Assembly: GCF_028389875.1 (NCBI RefSeq)
Contig: NC_084669.1
Coordinates: forward strand, 7,897,501 to 7,961,500
DNA: 64,000 nt
Direction of reading: 5' to 3'
Source of the DNA: Rhea pennata
Lineage: Eukaryota; Chordata; Aves; Rheiformes; Rheidae
Position numbers and translations under genes: made by a program. Below are positions 40,385-53,000 of the stretch, in pieces. Within the stretch, counting starts at the first letter, position 1. Every line of letters begins with the position of its first letter. The notes beneath the pieces are model-generated. The model did not search any database. It was not told the origin of the DNA and saw nothing but the letters and a program-made list of their open reading frames with translations.

Positions 40385-40414
40385 TATTAATAGTTGCAAT
40401 TGCAACTATTAATA
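40385..40414. repeat. Perfect 30-bp palindrome
   Basis: The left half TATTAATAGTTGCAA is followed at once by its exact reverse complement, so each strand reads the same and no spacer is left. It ends 7 bases before the 3' end of the CR1 fragment. It could form a cruciform or bind a dimeric factor; nothing in the sequence decides its role. Confidence 0.9.
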
Positions 40415-40421
40415 TACTAAT

Positions 40422-40585
40422 ACAGAATCACAGACTTGGTAAGGTTGGAAGGGACCTCTGGAGATCATCTGGTCCAACCTCCCTGCTCAAGCAGGGTCAC
40501 CTAGAGCATGTTAGACAGGGTTGCGTCCAGGCAGGTTTTGAATATCTCCAGAGAAGGAGACTCCACAACCTCTCTGGGCAACCTT
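40422..40585 (-). mobile_element. CR1 LINE 3'-end fragment
   Basis: The + strand begins ACAGAATCACAGACTTGGTA and continues AGGTTGGAAGGGACCTCTGG, AGATCATCTGGTCCAACC, CTGCTCAAGCAGGGTCACCT, then GACTCCACAACCTCTCTGGG. This is the reverse complement of an avian CR1 3' end. It is longer and better preserved than the copy near 6,515 and probably belongs to a related subfamily. It is 5'-truncated and carries no open reading frame of its own. Confidence 0.93.
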
Positions 40586-43045
40586 GGCTTAAACTGTAAA
40601 CCTGACATTGTTAATTGTTGTCTGCTTGAATGTTGTGGTCTCGAAGTGGTACAAAATATCACCAAGAAAAAAGCGTGAGTGTTTTTAAATAATAATAATA
40701 ATAAAAACTTAGACAATACTACCACAGCCTTCTATAATAAACAGCTTTCCATTGTATAGGTATAGGAGAAGAGATGCAGGAGAATGGTGTGATCCACGCT
40801 ATGCAACCTATCTGAATAGGAAATAAAATCCTGGAGTTTCTCCTGTCTTCTGTTGGAGAAAAATGTCAAAGATACTGTTAGAGGAGGCAAAGATTCTGTC
40901 TGAAGATCAGAGGAAAACATATTTAGGAGGACAGGAGGAACAAAGGAGAGAAAGATTTCAAGAAAGCCCTGATGTGTAGGTTTTTGTCCTGCTGAGGAAT
41001 TCGTTGGAGAACAAAAAAAAAATAAGTTGTAAAGAAATTAGAGCTCTTTGATTCTACTCCTCCATCTGGCTTTATTGTTAATAACCTTACATTTACCAAT
41101 GACTGTTGCACAGATAGTGTGCTATTTGAAAAGCATTGGCATCCCATTTGCTGTAGGAGGAGAAGTTCTGATGTCCATTTACCTGGAGGAAGTGTGTGCA
41201 TGTAGGGTTGACAGTTGGTTGCAAAGTCGTTATGGAGGCTCTGTCCCAAGCCTCAGCTAAGCTGCATGCCATTTATCTTCAGGTAAGAATCTGAGAGTAT
41301 GTCAGGGATTGCTTGCTAAATGAAAGATCATATGTAACAAAAGAGGATTTGTGGAGTTGCCTAACATGAAACCTACTCCTCTGTGTAGGCCTATGCTTCC
41401 ATGAGTTGTGTTTTGTGGTGGGTATCGCAAACCTCTTTTTAATCTTCCCACCATTCAGCCAAATATTGGATGTTTCTTCCAAAGATTTTTTTTTTCCTTT
41501 TCACCACCTCTATGGAAGGATATATGAATGAAGTAGTGCATTCTGAGGCTGTTTAACACTGTTTCATTTATTAAAGTGATAAAGCTTTGTCCAGATAGCG
41601 AAAAAGGAGAAAGAGATCTTATCACAGCAGGGAAAGGTGATAAGAGAGTTCCAGTTTCTAATGTAAGTGTAGAGTAGTCTCAGAGCCATAACTTAAATTC
41701 ATATATTGATTTTTGGGGTTGTATTTTTGTTTCTTTTATTTATTTTTTGCTATCCTTTTGGACGTAACAACTGAAAACTCAATTGTGCTTGTTCAGCACT
41801 TCAGTGTGTAACCTATATCTTAAAAGAAACAATTCTTGTAGACAGTTGTGAAGATTTAGGTACATGGCTATGCTTCATTCTCTGCATGTGAATTCTATAT
41901 ATGTACTGTAAGACCTGCCTTAAATGAGGTCCCATAAATTTCAGTGAGAGATTTTTTTCCATTAACTCCACAAGAAAACACACATGCATAGAACAGAAGA
42001 CTTAGAGACCATTAGTCATCTTGGAAAATAAGTCTTTCTCTTTTAGTTTACAATGTATGTGGCATTAATCTTGAAGAAAATAAATCTGATGCTCTTGAAT
42101 AGGGGAGGAGGAGAGAGAAAGGCAAAAGTCAATGTTGCTGAAGATTTCAGATGAAACAAAATGGCATCCTGTATGTTGTCATTCTCTGTAACCGATTAGG
42201 AACAATTTTCTTAACTTATAGTTGGTATTCAAAAAACAGCAGTAATATGAAACTCTGGAAGCAGGTAGGGAATGAAAACATTTAAATAAAAATTAATATA
42301 TATCAATAAATTTATATTTTCGTGGTGTTTTTATGTTAACCTAAACCTTGATATATATGCAAGCTGATCTCCTGTTAAGAAGTGAATTATAACTAAATGT
42401 TTTATTCCTTCATGAATTTAATTTAATTTCATATTTTGATAATCAAGGAATAAAAATTTTGAGGGGAAAATTACAAGCATTAGCTCTTCCATCGGTAGAG
42501 GTTATATTCTGACTCTGTTAACATACTATTACAAAGACTATAAATTGGCAACTGTTCAGGACAATTTCTTCAGTAAAAACCTTTGAAGTATTAACTGCCT
42601 GTTGTTTTGTTTATTTCCCTTGTGACAAGAACTCATGATCCAAAAAGAATTGAAGTGCATTAATTTGTGTTAAAGGATGCCTATTAAAAACTGCTTTCTG
42701 CTGCCTCACTACTGGAGTCTGTGATGTGACTATCTCCTGACTAAGACTGAGGATGCTCTGTGGTGGCAGCATTGACCCTATTATAGCAGGAAATGAATCA
42801 TTCATAATGCAAATAAAGACAGCATTCCTGGACAAGGAAGCTTACCTCAGTAAAGTAAATCTGAAACTGTAGCCCAATTATAGACCTGTTACTTGACATC
42901 TATGTTCCTAAATTATTGAGGATGTACCTTGATACTTTGTCTGCAGTTTAGGTGTTTTATACTCAGTTGTACTTGCATGATTATGGTATTTCTTTTGTTA
43001 CTCTGAGAATAAAATACAAATGTCGTTTCCTTCCTCAAAATGTAG

Positions 43046-43143
43046 AGCTGCAAGATCAAATTGTATCTGTTCATGAGGAAAAGAAGACCTTAGCCATTGA
43101 ACTGGAAAACCTGAGGTGCAAACTTGTAGAAGTAATTGAAGAA
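43046..43143 (+). CDS. SHTN1: SHTN1 coding exon 6 (residues 146-178)
   Basis: It encodes E-LQDQIVSVHEEKKTLAIEL, then ENLRCKLVEVIEE, a continuous coiled-coil segment close to the mammalian sequence. The acceptor is weak to the eye: the tract CCTTCCTCAAAATGTAG is interrupted by A residues. The donor is GAA|GTATGT. The exon ends in phase 0. Reading on into the intron gives a stop after 11 codons. Confidence 0.96.
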
Positions 43144-43431
43144 GTATGTATTGTACCATGGAAGGCGAGACCACGTTAGTGTGTAGTCAGTACTTTTTGT
43201 ATCTAATTTTGCTAAAAATACTCAGCTGTGAAGTTAATTGAATACTATCTAATCGGAAGTCTTTCCAGCTTGTCCATGTGTTGGGCATACACCTAGAAGG
43301 GACCTTCTAAGTCTGAGTCCAATCTGTTGCTGTCCCTAATACATTCCTCTTCCTGATCTGTTTTAGTGCGCATATTTTTTATATTTATCTCCCCTTCCTG
43401 ACGTCCCTTTGGCCACCACAGTCTGGTTTTG

Positions 43432-43472
43432 GTTTTTGTTTGTTTGTTTGTTGTTTGTTTGTTTTTTTTTTT
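43432..43472. repeat. (GTTT)n microsatellite with poly(T) end
   Basis: Repeated GTTT units, one broken, run into an 11-base T tract. Confidence 0.8.
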
Positions 43473-43870
43473 CCCTAAGCCTGTGGCGGTTTAAGAAATA
43501 CTTTGGAAAATGCCTGGTTTAATTACTGGTGCTACTTCATTGACCATATCCCTGATTTTAGCCATTGGCAAGGCCTTGTCATGGTAATTAGACCAGCAAA
43601 TTGGCTTTTTTGAGCCAGCAGTTTCATTTCTGCTTGAAAACTGGATCAGCCAAGTACTGATGCAAATCAGGACTTAGAGTGGCTCTTCCTGTCTATGCAA
43701 CATTTACATTCAGAAAGACACAGCTGAGAGCTCTTGGACAATAAACAGAGCTCAGGAAAGGAGAAAAAAATAAATAAAAAGCTCAACAGCCTGACTAACA
43801 GTCAAGGACCATCCAGTAACTTTTTAACCAGGTACTATGGTGCCTGATCTTGAAAGATTCCAAACACTTT

Positions 43871-43912
43871 ATATTTGCAGCTGCAACTAGATATATTTGC
43901 AGCTGCAACTAG
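43871..43912. repeat. Two-copy direct repeat carrying E-box palindromes
   Basis: ATATTTGCAGCTGCAACTAG occurs at 43,871-43,890 and again at 43,893-43,912. Each copy has the palindrome TTGCAGCTGCAA centred on CAGCTG, an E-box. The 22-base period is close to two DNA turns. Confidence 0.85.
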
Positions 43913-44151
43913 TATGTGCCATGAGAATGGGCCATGTGAAGCACTGATTCATAACCTTTTAATACTATCTGAAGTGGGGCCCGTAATTTGGGGTAAAACT
44001 TCTTTACATCCCACTGTAAACTCTGCTATCAAGGTGATCCTAAAACACTGAATTTCTGAAAGCAGATACTGCATGCATTATTTAATATACCATACATCAT
44101 ATGCCACCAATTAAAAATATTCTTTTTGATCTGTTCTTTATACTTGTCTAG

Positions 44152-44233
44152 GTGAATAAGGTGAAAGAAGAAAATGCCGTTTTGACAATGGAAGTTAATA
44201 AGCAACAAAAACTTTTGGAAAAATGTAACAGAG
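44152..44233 (+). CDS. SHTN1: SHTN1 coding exon 7 (residues 179-205 plus first base of 206)
   Basis: It encodes VNKVKEENAVLTMEVNKQQK, then LLEKCNR. The segment differs more from mammals than its neighbours (where I recall QEKTVLNSEVLEQRKVLEK) but keeps length and heptad pattern. The acceptor ends CTTGTCTAG and the donor is G|GTATGT. Confidence 0.95.
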
Positions 44234-47200
44234 GTATGTTTTCTCAACAGGTTTCATCTCCCTCCTACCCTCTCTCAGAGTTTGCTATGTCCTTTACAGG
44301 CAATCTTTAGAGCTTTTATGAATGCATTACAAAACAGTGATGGTAGGCCTGATCTAGCACTCAGGCCTCATTACTGTGGGCACTGCACAAATACACAAGC
44401 CATTCTAGACTATCTATACCTTTAGAAAATGTGATAATGAAAGTAGAAGGATAATTGGATAATTGGGATTTTCTTTCTTTTTCTTTTCTTTTTTTTTTTT
44501 TTTTTTTGCTGGAGCAGAAATGGCAGACTAAAGCAGGAGGAGAGTCCTTGACAGAGATGGAGTTTGAACTCAAATCTCCTGTTACTTTCTTAAATTGTTA
44601 TATTTTAGTTGGGATACAGCTAATAGTTTTGAATATCTAAGGTCTTGGGAGTATGTGGGAGCACATATGGAAGGAAACAGGACAAGGCTGCTGAGAATGA
44701 GGTCAATGGGATTTCCAAGCTATGGAATGAAAGTAGGGACCCAGCCAAGTGGGAAGAGAAGAAAGATAAAACAGACAGGCACAGGAGAAAGTCTATGGAG
44801 AAATAGGGCTCAGGAAAGGAAAGCTTTTTCTTAAGGAAAAGCTTTTTCTTAATCAAGGATAGTGTTTCCAAATGAGAAATAGTTGACTCAAAATAAGTTG
44901 CTGGGGTGGGGAGGGCCATTTTGGGGTGGGGAAGATTTTAGTTGCTTGGATTACCTTCCCCTTTTCTATTGTTTGTTTAGCCCTGTAAAATTAAAGCTTG
45001 TTGATTAAATGTCTCCGTGGCTGTTTCATATTTTCCTGAAGTAGAAGAGAATGGGACTGTCCTTCAATGCATTTTTTTTTTGATGCTTTATTTGTTCTGC
45101 CTTCCAAAGTCATTCAGTTAGTTGTTCAACAGCACCTTAACAATATATCCTGGAAGACTTTAGCCATATTCACCGTGCCTAATGCTATTCTGATTTATCT
45201 TCAAGGTGTTCCTCTACAGTTGTCTTCCACCTGCTCACAAAGGGAGGAAAAATAAAACTCCCAGGAGTTCTGAAACGGTGATCAGGCAGTGCAGGGAACT
45301 GGCAAGGCTGCCACTTCCTCACAGGAAGACTGATAGCCAGCTATAGGCAGGGAATAGCCACACAGCGAAGCCCTAGAGAGCAACCTTTGAAGTAACAAAG
45401 ACTCCAAACATGCTGTAGTCACTCGCCAATAATGCTTCTTTTTTCTTTGGAAAAAGTATATTAGGTCAGCATAGTCTTGTGTTCTTGAGAAAACAGCTGA
45501 GTTTCAGATTACAAAGAAATATATGGCCTTTTAGTGGGAAACGATCCTCTCTCTTTCCCTTTGCAGTCCACTTTCTTATCTTCTGTCAATCCTGCAGCTG
45601 CCCCTCATAGTTGAGAGGGGATTTGCAGAGCAGTAGGGCATACTCTGTAACCCTTCACCAAGTGTTTATTCCTCACCTCCTGCGTATTACTGAATTGCTT
45701 TAACCTATGGCAGACAATACTTAAACTCTTAAAACATCAAACTTATGACATGTTGATTAGATAGACTAGCTTGAAGAAGCTATTGATGGGATGATGTGAC
45801 AGTTGAAAGGTTTCTGAAATGTGTGGGGGTTTGTTTGTTTGTTTTTTCCTCAGCATGAGCAAAAGAGCAACCCTTTGATTCACATTTGATACCTGCCTTT
45901 CTGGAAGGAGGGGTTATATCAGGATAGGTCCTAATGCACTGGCACTGTAAGCCAGGGGTTTTGTATGTTTCGGGTGAGCTACCAAAGTATATTGCTGCAT
46001 ATTGAATAGATACCTGCTGTATTCTGTGTCTCTGTGATGCTGTCTTGGAGCTGTATAATCAATATATTCCCATCAGAACTGGTGAACTTATCTTTTAAGT
46101 TTTTTCTAAGAGTGTTTTTTAAAAAGAAAGTTAACATCATTTTGGGAGTCAGATGAATGGGATGTGTTTTCCACTATCTAAAGTACACTTATTGCACTTA
46201 ACTGTTACACTGGTCTCCAAAGAAGCAAGGGATTTGTATAGGACAGTTTTAGAAATCCGGTGTCATCACTCTGGAAACTAATCTTCAGTTAGTAAGACCT
46301 GAAGCCTACCAAAAGAGTGCAAGTGATTACTGAGACATGTTAAGAATTTTTACATGATATTTGATGTCCTGGACTGAAATCTGTTGAGAATAGTTTGGGG
46401 AAGCATGCCTCATGGCTAGCATTAGGCACCTGTGTTCAACTTCACTTGTTTGACCACAGTTTAAACATGGGCAACTCAAAATTGTACTGCTTTCTTCTTG
46501 AAGCTTCTTTAAATCTCTGAAATAAAGAGACGCTTTATACCCTACTTAGGCCAAATGCCTCCAAAATACATGAAATCTTTGGGTTGAGCAAGGCTCTCTT
46601 GTGTCTTTTATTGCTCGTACTTAGAGAGGCAAAACATAGTCTTGACTGCCTGGCGTTTGTTACCACAGTCTTTGAGTCTAGGCTCCACTAAAAGATGCTC
46701 TCTCTACCTTTAATTACTGCTTTTCTAGAACAATTTAGAGAGAAGTAGGTCCTTGGCTTGATGTAACTTTCTTGTCAGTATGGAGGGATGATCATTTATA
46801 GGCTAGTCTAACAGAACAGAAACTCAAGATTTCTCAGTTAAGTGGAATTAATACCCTGCTAAACTGGGGGAGGGGAGGCTCTTCCAAGGAGAACTGAGGA
46901 ACTTGGTGAGGAGAAATTAATTTTTATTTTGTCTTCCCCCTAACATAGGTAAGGGAAGGAAAGCATTTCACGATTAAGAATCGTAACTTCTATTTTTTTT
47001 TTTTTTGGTAGCATTTGGTGCTATGGGGACTCCAGTTCAGACAACTAATAATGATTTGTTAGTTCCTTAGTGTTTCAGCATTAAAATCTTCTAACTGGCA
47101 GTGATGCTGTACTGTTAGGTAAGAGGTGTGGGGAAAAAGAGCAAGAAAGGATGGAAACAGAGATGGTAATATATCTGGAAGTTTATACTTCCTTTGTAAT

Positions 47201-47886
47201 TATAAGGGAAAAATGACGAGTGTGTGGAATTGTTCTAACTTTGTGTTATTATACTGAATGCCAAAGTAAAGCTAAGATGAGTGGATAGAAATACTTATTG
47301 AACTAAAAACCATCAGATGTTTCCAATTCATTGTTTACAGACACAAAGTAAAAATGCAGAGTGCAAGCAAGTTGCGTAGTACTTCAGAAAAAAAGAACAG
47401 TAAAAATCATATGCTATTGTAAGAAAACAAATATACCAGAATATTTTTTTCTAATGTTACAATGCCTGTTTGTGTAGGTATGCATGAGATTGTTACCTGT
47501 GTACACACAGGTATAAAATCAATACATGTGATGATCTGGTCGAAACATCTATTTCTGAGGTACAGCCATTTTTGGTGTGGAATTCACCAGTCAACATTCT
47601 GCAGTAACATTGCCCAGCAGTACAGGGCAGGAGGAGTATTAATGTATTTAGAAGACCAGTAATTGTTTGTATAAATATTGAGGAGTTTTAGAACAAAACA
47701 TGACAAATACTACAATGTGGACTGTATGTGGAAAAGTAAAATTAAGTTACACCTTCATTGCAAGGATTCACAGTACTGGAGAACAGCAGCCTGTCTGGAT
47801 AAATCCAGTAGTACTTTATTCTTGTTTTGATGGGTTGTTATCCATTCCTCTTTTTATTTCTGGTTTTGTTTCATTCTTATAAACAG
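44234..47886 (+). other. SHTN1 intron 7 (about 3.7 kb)
   Basis: The intron is non-coding. It has T-rich runs near 44,490-44,508 and 46,993-47,007, and a doubled GGAAAAGCTTTTTCTTAA-type unit at 44,818-44,852 that is also a near-palindrome. I see no transposon or extra exon. Confidence 0.8.
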
Positions 47887-47981
47887 TGTCTGTGCTGGCA
47901 GTAGAGGAATATGAAGAACTTCATGTAAATTTTGAACTGGAAAAGAATCTGCGGAAGAAAGCAGAGTCATTTGCACAGGAG
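47887..47981 (+). CDS. SHTN1: SHTN1 coding exon 8 (residues 206-237)
   Basis: It encodes V-SVLAVEEYEELHVNFELEK, then NLRKKAESFAQE, well conserved coiled coil. The acceptor ends TTATAAACAG with an A-rich last stretch. The donor is GAG|GTGAGT, consensus. The exon ends in phase 0, so exons 8 and 9 join between whole codons. Confidence 0.97.
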
Positions 47982-48620
47982 GTGAGTTGTTCAAGAAGCC
48001 AGTCATCTCATAAAATGAAAACGTTGCAACTGGGGAGGAAAAATCTACTAGCCTAGATAATTAGGTTTCAATTCCTAATTCTCATACAAAATATGTCTCT
48101 GAATTTCTGTGCAGTGTTTAACATCTGTACTTCATCTGGAAAATTAGTTTACTATTTTGACAGCATTTATAGTGTACTCTTTCTTTTTTTTCAAGTGAGG
48201 CTTTACCTTTAGAAAGGGCTTAGACATCTGTAATATTTGAATGGAGTATATATAGCAGCTGAATTTTGGAAGGATTGTCTGCCTTTTTAATGATATAACT
48301 TAGAGCTGTGTTTTTTCCTGAAATATGTGTGAACTAGCAGAAAAAAAATTTCAAAATCTGGTATTTCGGTTTATGCAGATTTACCTGCTGTTTAACATGT
48401 GCCTTTCTCCAAAGGCACATCTATAGGGAGAATTCAAGCTGAAAAAATGCTTCTATATGCTAGAAGAGATATCAAATCCCAATAAATAGGTAAATAAGGG
48501 AAACATCTGAAGTCTGCTGTGAAGTGGATTGTCCACAGCAAAGACACATTTAGCCTTCAGGAAATCAGTTTTGTCCAAGTAGAGAGTTCATCTGCTTTTT
48601 GTCTTTGCTGCTGTTTCTCC

Positions 48621-48621
48621 T

Positions 48622-48656
<35 letters not shown>
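48621..48656. repeat. T8 followed directly by A28
   Basis: A T run is followed without a spacer by an A run of about 28, so part can fold back on itself. The A run resembles a retroposon tail, but I recognise no body next to it. Confidence 0.8.
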
Positions 48657-48659
<3 letters not shown>

Positions 48660-49934
48660 CTGTGATAACTCCTGTGATAACTCCTGTACATCTAACTGCA
48701 CTCAGTTAGTGATTGTAAATCAATTTCATTTTGAAACTGTATAGAAAAAAGTGAATATGCTTACTGTATGCTGTTACTCTTATGTTTTGGACTGGGTATT
48801 TTTGATGCTTTGGATATGAACAGAATCATGTAGCGGCATTTTAGATGCAACAAATTTTTGTGGATCTCAGATAAACTGTAAACAACCTCAAAGATGTGGA
48901 AGTTAAAGGTGAAGAAGTCACGGGGGGGAGGGGGCAAAATTGGGGTTGAATGTGCCATGTACAAAGGTTCGTACCACAGCTGTCAAGGGTACTAGCCAGG
49001 TGCAGCTGAACGCAGAGAGGTTCTCTTTCTCTCTTCTACCTTTTGCTACTCTTTCCTGTTAGTGATCTGAGGCATAAGGCACACAGGCTCAAGCTCACAA
49101 CTGTACCCATGGCAGCAAAGCTTTATGCTCATATGAGGTTCTGTGTGAGCAAGGGAGTCCCCTTGCACAGATCCTGTTGCAAGGCTGAGGCCGTGATTTG
49201 AGAACTGTGGATTCTAGGGTGTTCTTATAGGAGCTTTTTGGATTATGCCAAAGATGTGCTAAGATTTTCTGCTGCTTTTGTCAGTATTCTGTGACATTCT
49301 GTTTTTTCTTTCATTGGCCGTATGTTTCTCTGTTCCTTTAAAATGTTTCTTTAAAAAACAACATTCTGCTGGATTTTTAGTTTTTTCAGAAGCTCCACCG
49401 GTTACTGTGATGAGCTGTGCGATGTGGAGAAGGAACAACCTTGAGTAAAGGGCAATACCATGTGTTTCATGCTTTGTGATTAGCTTGTTTTGAGCACCTT
49501 GGGAAAGGAAATAGGCTTTGAGTAATATGCATGCGATTGCAGTGCCAAGTCAGAGGCTTTAGAATAGCATATTTTGGGTTTTTTTTATTTTGCTTTTGTA
49601 TTATATTTTTATATTTTTGTGTCATTTAAAATATCCTAGATAAATGTCTTAACTCACTGAAATAAGGACTCATTGTCTATGGAGAGGTCTGTTTGGTGGT
49701 GGACACTGTTTTTTAAGGGGTCCAGGTATATGAAGCTTCCCGTAACTTGGGAAGTTGGCCTACATATTCAGATTAACCCCTTTATCCATAGTGCGGCGTC
49801 ATTTTTTTAGGTTCCCTTCTTGCAGTTTCACTGCAGCTTCAGTGGGAGATCACAGGAATGGCTGGCACAGGCTGCGTTTCAAAAGTGATGCTCTTCACAT
49901 CCTCTGCTTTTGATAAGAGATGAGAATTTGCTGC

Positions 49935-50075
49935 AGAATGTGAGCAAGCGGGAGTGCAGGTGTGAGAGATAATGGGAGGGTGAGCACATGTGTATAAGTG
50001 AACACAGATGGAGAGAGAGAAGAGACAAGGAGTGAGGGAGAGGAAGGGAGCAGGTACATGTAAGTGTGAGTGAAC
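49935..50075. repeat. Purine-rich low-complexity stretch
   Basis: GA- and GTGA-type words dominate (for example GGAGAGAGAGAAGAGACAAG). It is low-complexity sequence and not a gene. Confidence 0.55.
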
Positions 50076-53000
50076 ACTTGAAAATCAGTGCTTTTGATTT
50101 AAAAAAAAATCAACACGGCTTTAATTATAATCATGCTACTGGCATCACCATAATATATATTTGATTAATCAAAAATGATCTAACTTGAAACATTGGAATT
50201 CCTGCTCCTTAGAGATTCTAAAGCAACTGAGTAAATATTGTCAGCTGTGGTGTGGAGAGGAGGAAGGAGAAAGAAAGGATTTGATGTGAGTCACAATCTA
50301 TTGTGAAAAGTACAGGAATCTGCATAAAAGAGTTAAATAGTGAGTAAGGGGCAGGGGCATGGAAAAATCTGTACTTGACGTGAATAAAACAGAGTTGTTA
50401 ACACAGGAATCTTGGCAAGCTTAACTAGTATCATGTTTTAAGAGACACTTTTAAGTTCTCTCAGTTCTTTGTGGAGCAATTTATAAGAAAACAAAGGAAG
50501 GTAGAGAAGGCCATTGCAATAATATAGAGGCTAACCCTGAAAAGCACTCTTCCACAAAGATGAGTAAAATACAATACCAAAAGAGGTAGAACATAGGGAG
50601 AAATACATATTGAAAGTTTTAGCAATGTGAAAATCGCAGGAGTTTATTAAAAATAATCTAGCATAAATGGTTTATTAAGCATATATCCTGCCATGCAACA
50701 GTATTTTGTAAGGTGAACTGTTTATTACTGTTGTATGTGCTGGCATGAAGACAACCCCTGCACCTAAAGTTACTTTGGAAACCTCACTGAGAATAGGAAG
50801 TGTGCTCTCAAAGATGGTGTTGGGCTGCTATTTTCTTTTCCCTGCTGCTGTTTCAGGTGAACAGAAATGTCAAACTGCTGGGCAGATTTATTAGGGTTCC
50901 TCTTGCTTTTGAGAATAGCATAGGCTTTTTTCAAAACACAACTTGGAAAAAGTGAGAGGCATCCCAAGTGTTTATATATCTGTAAAATAGCTTGCAGTTT
51001 GACAGACAGAATGACTACATTTAAGGGAACCCTGAAGCAAAGTGAATTGGTAATGTGCATTGTCCATCTTTTTGTTGTCTTTCCCTCTAATTTCCAATAT
51101 TTATAGATGCATTCAAAAGCATATTGTATTGATGTGTATGGTTTTTTTAATAGTTATTTCACAATAACATGTTTACATTTAACTAACTTACTACAAAATG
51201 CCTCTATTCCTTATGAGACCCTATGCCAGTGCTTAGTTGACATATTATATTTAATTCAGGACTGAATCTTCCAGTGTTGAAAGATAGAAGGTGGCCATCA
51301 TTTTGTAACACCTAGGGAGAATTACATTCTCATTCTTACAGATGTCTGCAGTACACATGAGATTTTTGTGCAATAGATTTGGTTGTCTCAGTGAGTTGTG
51401 TTAGATTACGAGTTCCCAAAGAACTCCTCATTAAATGTATTTGTGACCTTTTGAGTTAATTCATGAAGAGTTAGCATGCTACATCTGTGAGCGGATACTG
51501 CAAATCCAGCAAGCACTCATGGAGTAGTTCTGTATGTAAAAGTACTATATATCCTCTGTTCGTTGCTGAGGATGTTTCAGCAGAAACTGGTATCTGAAGC
51601 TAATTAATTTGCGGTCCATCTGACTGTACTGCAAATAATAATTAAGGAAACATGATGAGTGGTTAGTACTTAAGTTCTCTTAAGCTTGAATGTTACCACT
51701 TCTGAAGCATGACACAAGGCTAATCTGTTTCATCAAGCTTTCTTCCAAGAACAGACTTGTGAAGTGGTAACATCTGTGTACTTTAGGAAAATACCTATTA
51801 ATTTTTTTTCTCCCCAAACACTTAGTCTATTGGGGAAAAAAGTGAAGAAGTTTCCTTCTTTCATATGGGATATGATCTATTTCTGAATATATCAGATGAC
51901 ATCTAAATACTGTAAGACCATAGAATAATACATTCTGTAATGCCTGTGTATTTCTACTATGGCAAAACCAAAGAGCTTGATTGCAGGAGATGAACAAGCA
52001 AGTAACAATAGAGATTCTTGACAAACCCTCTTGTACAGGCTATTCAATAATACTGTATTTTTTAAGGAAGCCACAATGTTGATGGAGTTTCAGTCTTTCT
52101 CACAGCTAAAATATGTGCTTCAAACACCTCTTTTATGAGAAGCAAGTAATGGGTGAGAAATAGGGTAGCTCACCTAATCCAGCTCCCTCATTTTGAATAA
52201 ATCCTTTAGATGCATATAATTTATTAATGTTGCACTTTGTAGCTCTTTAAAAATGCTCCCTTTATAAAAAGTTACCTGACAATTAGCCAAATAATTAAAG
52301 AAACTGCATTCTATCTACCTTTATTAGTTTAAAATTCAGATAGGCCTTAACAAAAGTCAAGGAAGCATTTAAGCACTAGAGACAACATTTTCAGATCAGA
52401 GGAATGCCATTTGCGCCTAAAATTGAGTGTATACCGAAGTAGGCTTGCTGGACTGCATGGCTACAGAACCCATTTATTTGTTGTAATTTTTTTCCTGAAT
52501 AGCTCTTTAGACACATATGAATCCAGTTGAACACAACGGTTTTGTAACTCATACTGGACTAATGTCATTGCTTGACGTGCAGCATTGAGCCTGAGTGTAG
52601 AGAGAGTATTTATACATCAGTGTCCAAGCTATGGATGAGTTTCTTGTGTTTTAATGATAAGATTTTTTTTTTCTCTCTCTACAGTTGCATTAGAAAAAAC
52701 ACTAGCCACTGTTTCTGCTATAATAATTATATGCAGTGGAACTCAAACTCAGATATTTTTGATAGTATAGTATAGGTAAACACAGTTACAAAGTTAAAGT
52801 GTGTATATTTATTTTTTTCCATGATCAGGAATCACTGAGCTAAAATCTACACCTCAATTTAAAGCCAGGAAGTACTCTGGATTTGTATGGTGTAATGTCA
52901 CTTAGTGCCCTGTCAAGCACTAATCTGACACAAGATCATCCTGTTTCCTACATCTCAGCAGAGCCTTCAAACATCCTGTTCTTTTGGGGAGATGCAAGTA

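Larger units (their letters stand above)
39629..43045 (+). other. SHTN1 intron 5 (about 3.4 kb)
   Basis: The intron is non-coding. It holds a perfect 30-bp palindrome (40,385-40,414) just beside a CR1 fragment (40,422-40,585), and an (AAT)n run near 40,689-40,703. The 40,920-41,260 stretch has open frames on both strands, but I recognise no protein in it. Confidence 0.85.
43144..44151 (+). other. SHTN1 intron 6 (about 1.0 kb)
   Basis: The intron is non-coding. It contains a (GTTT)n stretch ending in poly(T) (about 43,432-43,472) and a 20-base sequence repeated once with a 22-base period (43,871-43,912). Confidence 0.85.

Noticed and set aside
41048..41260. A 70-codon frame starting like a signal peptide in intron 5
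   Set aside because: It is short, overlapped by a longer antisense frame and unlike any family I know, and no splice sites connect it to SHTN1.
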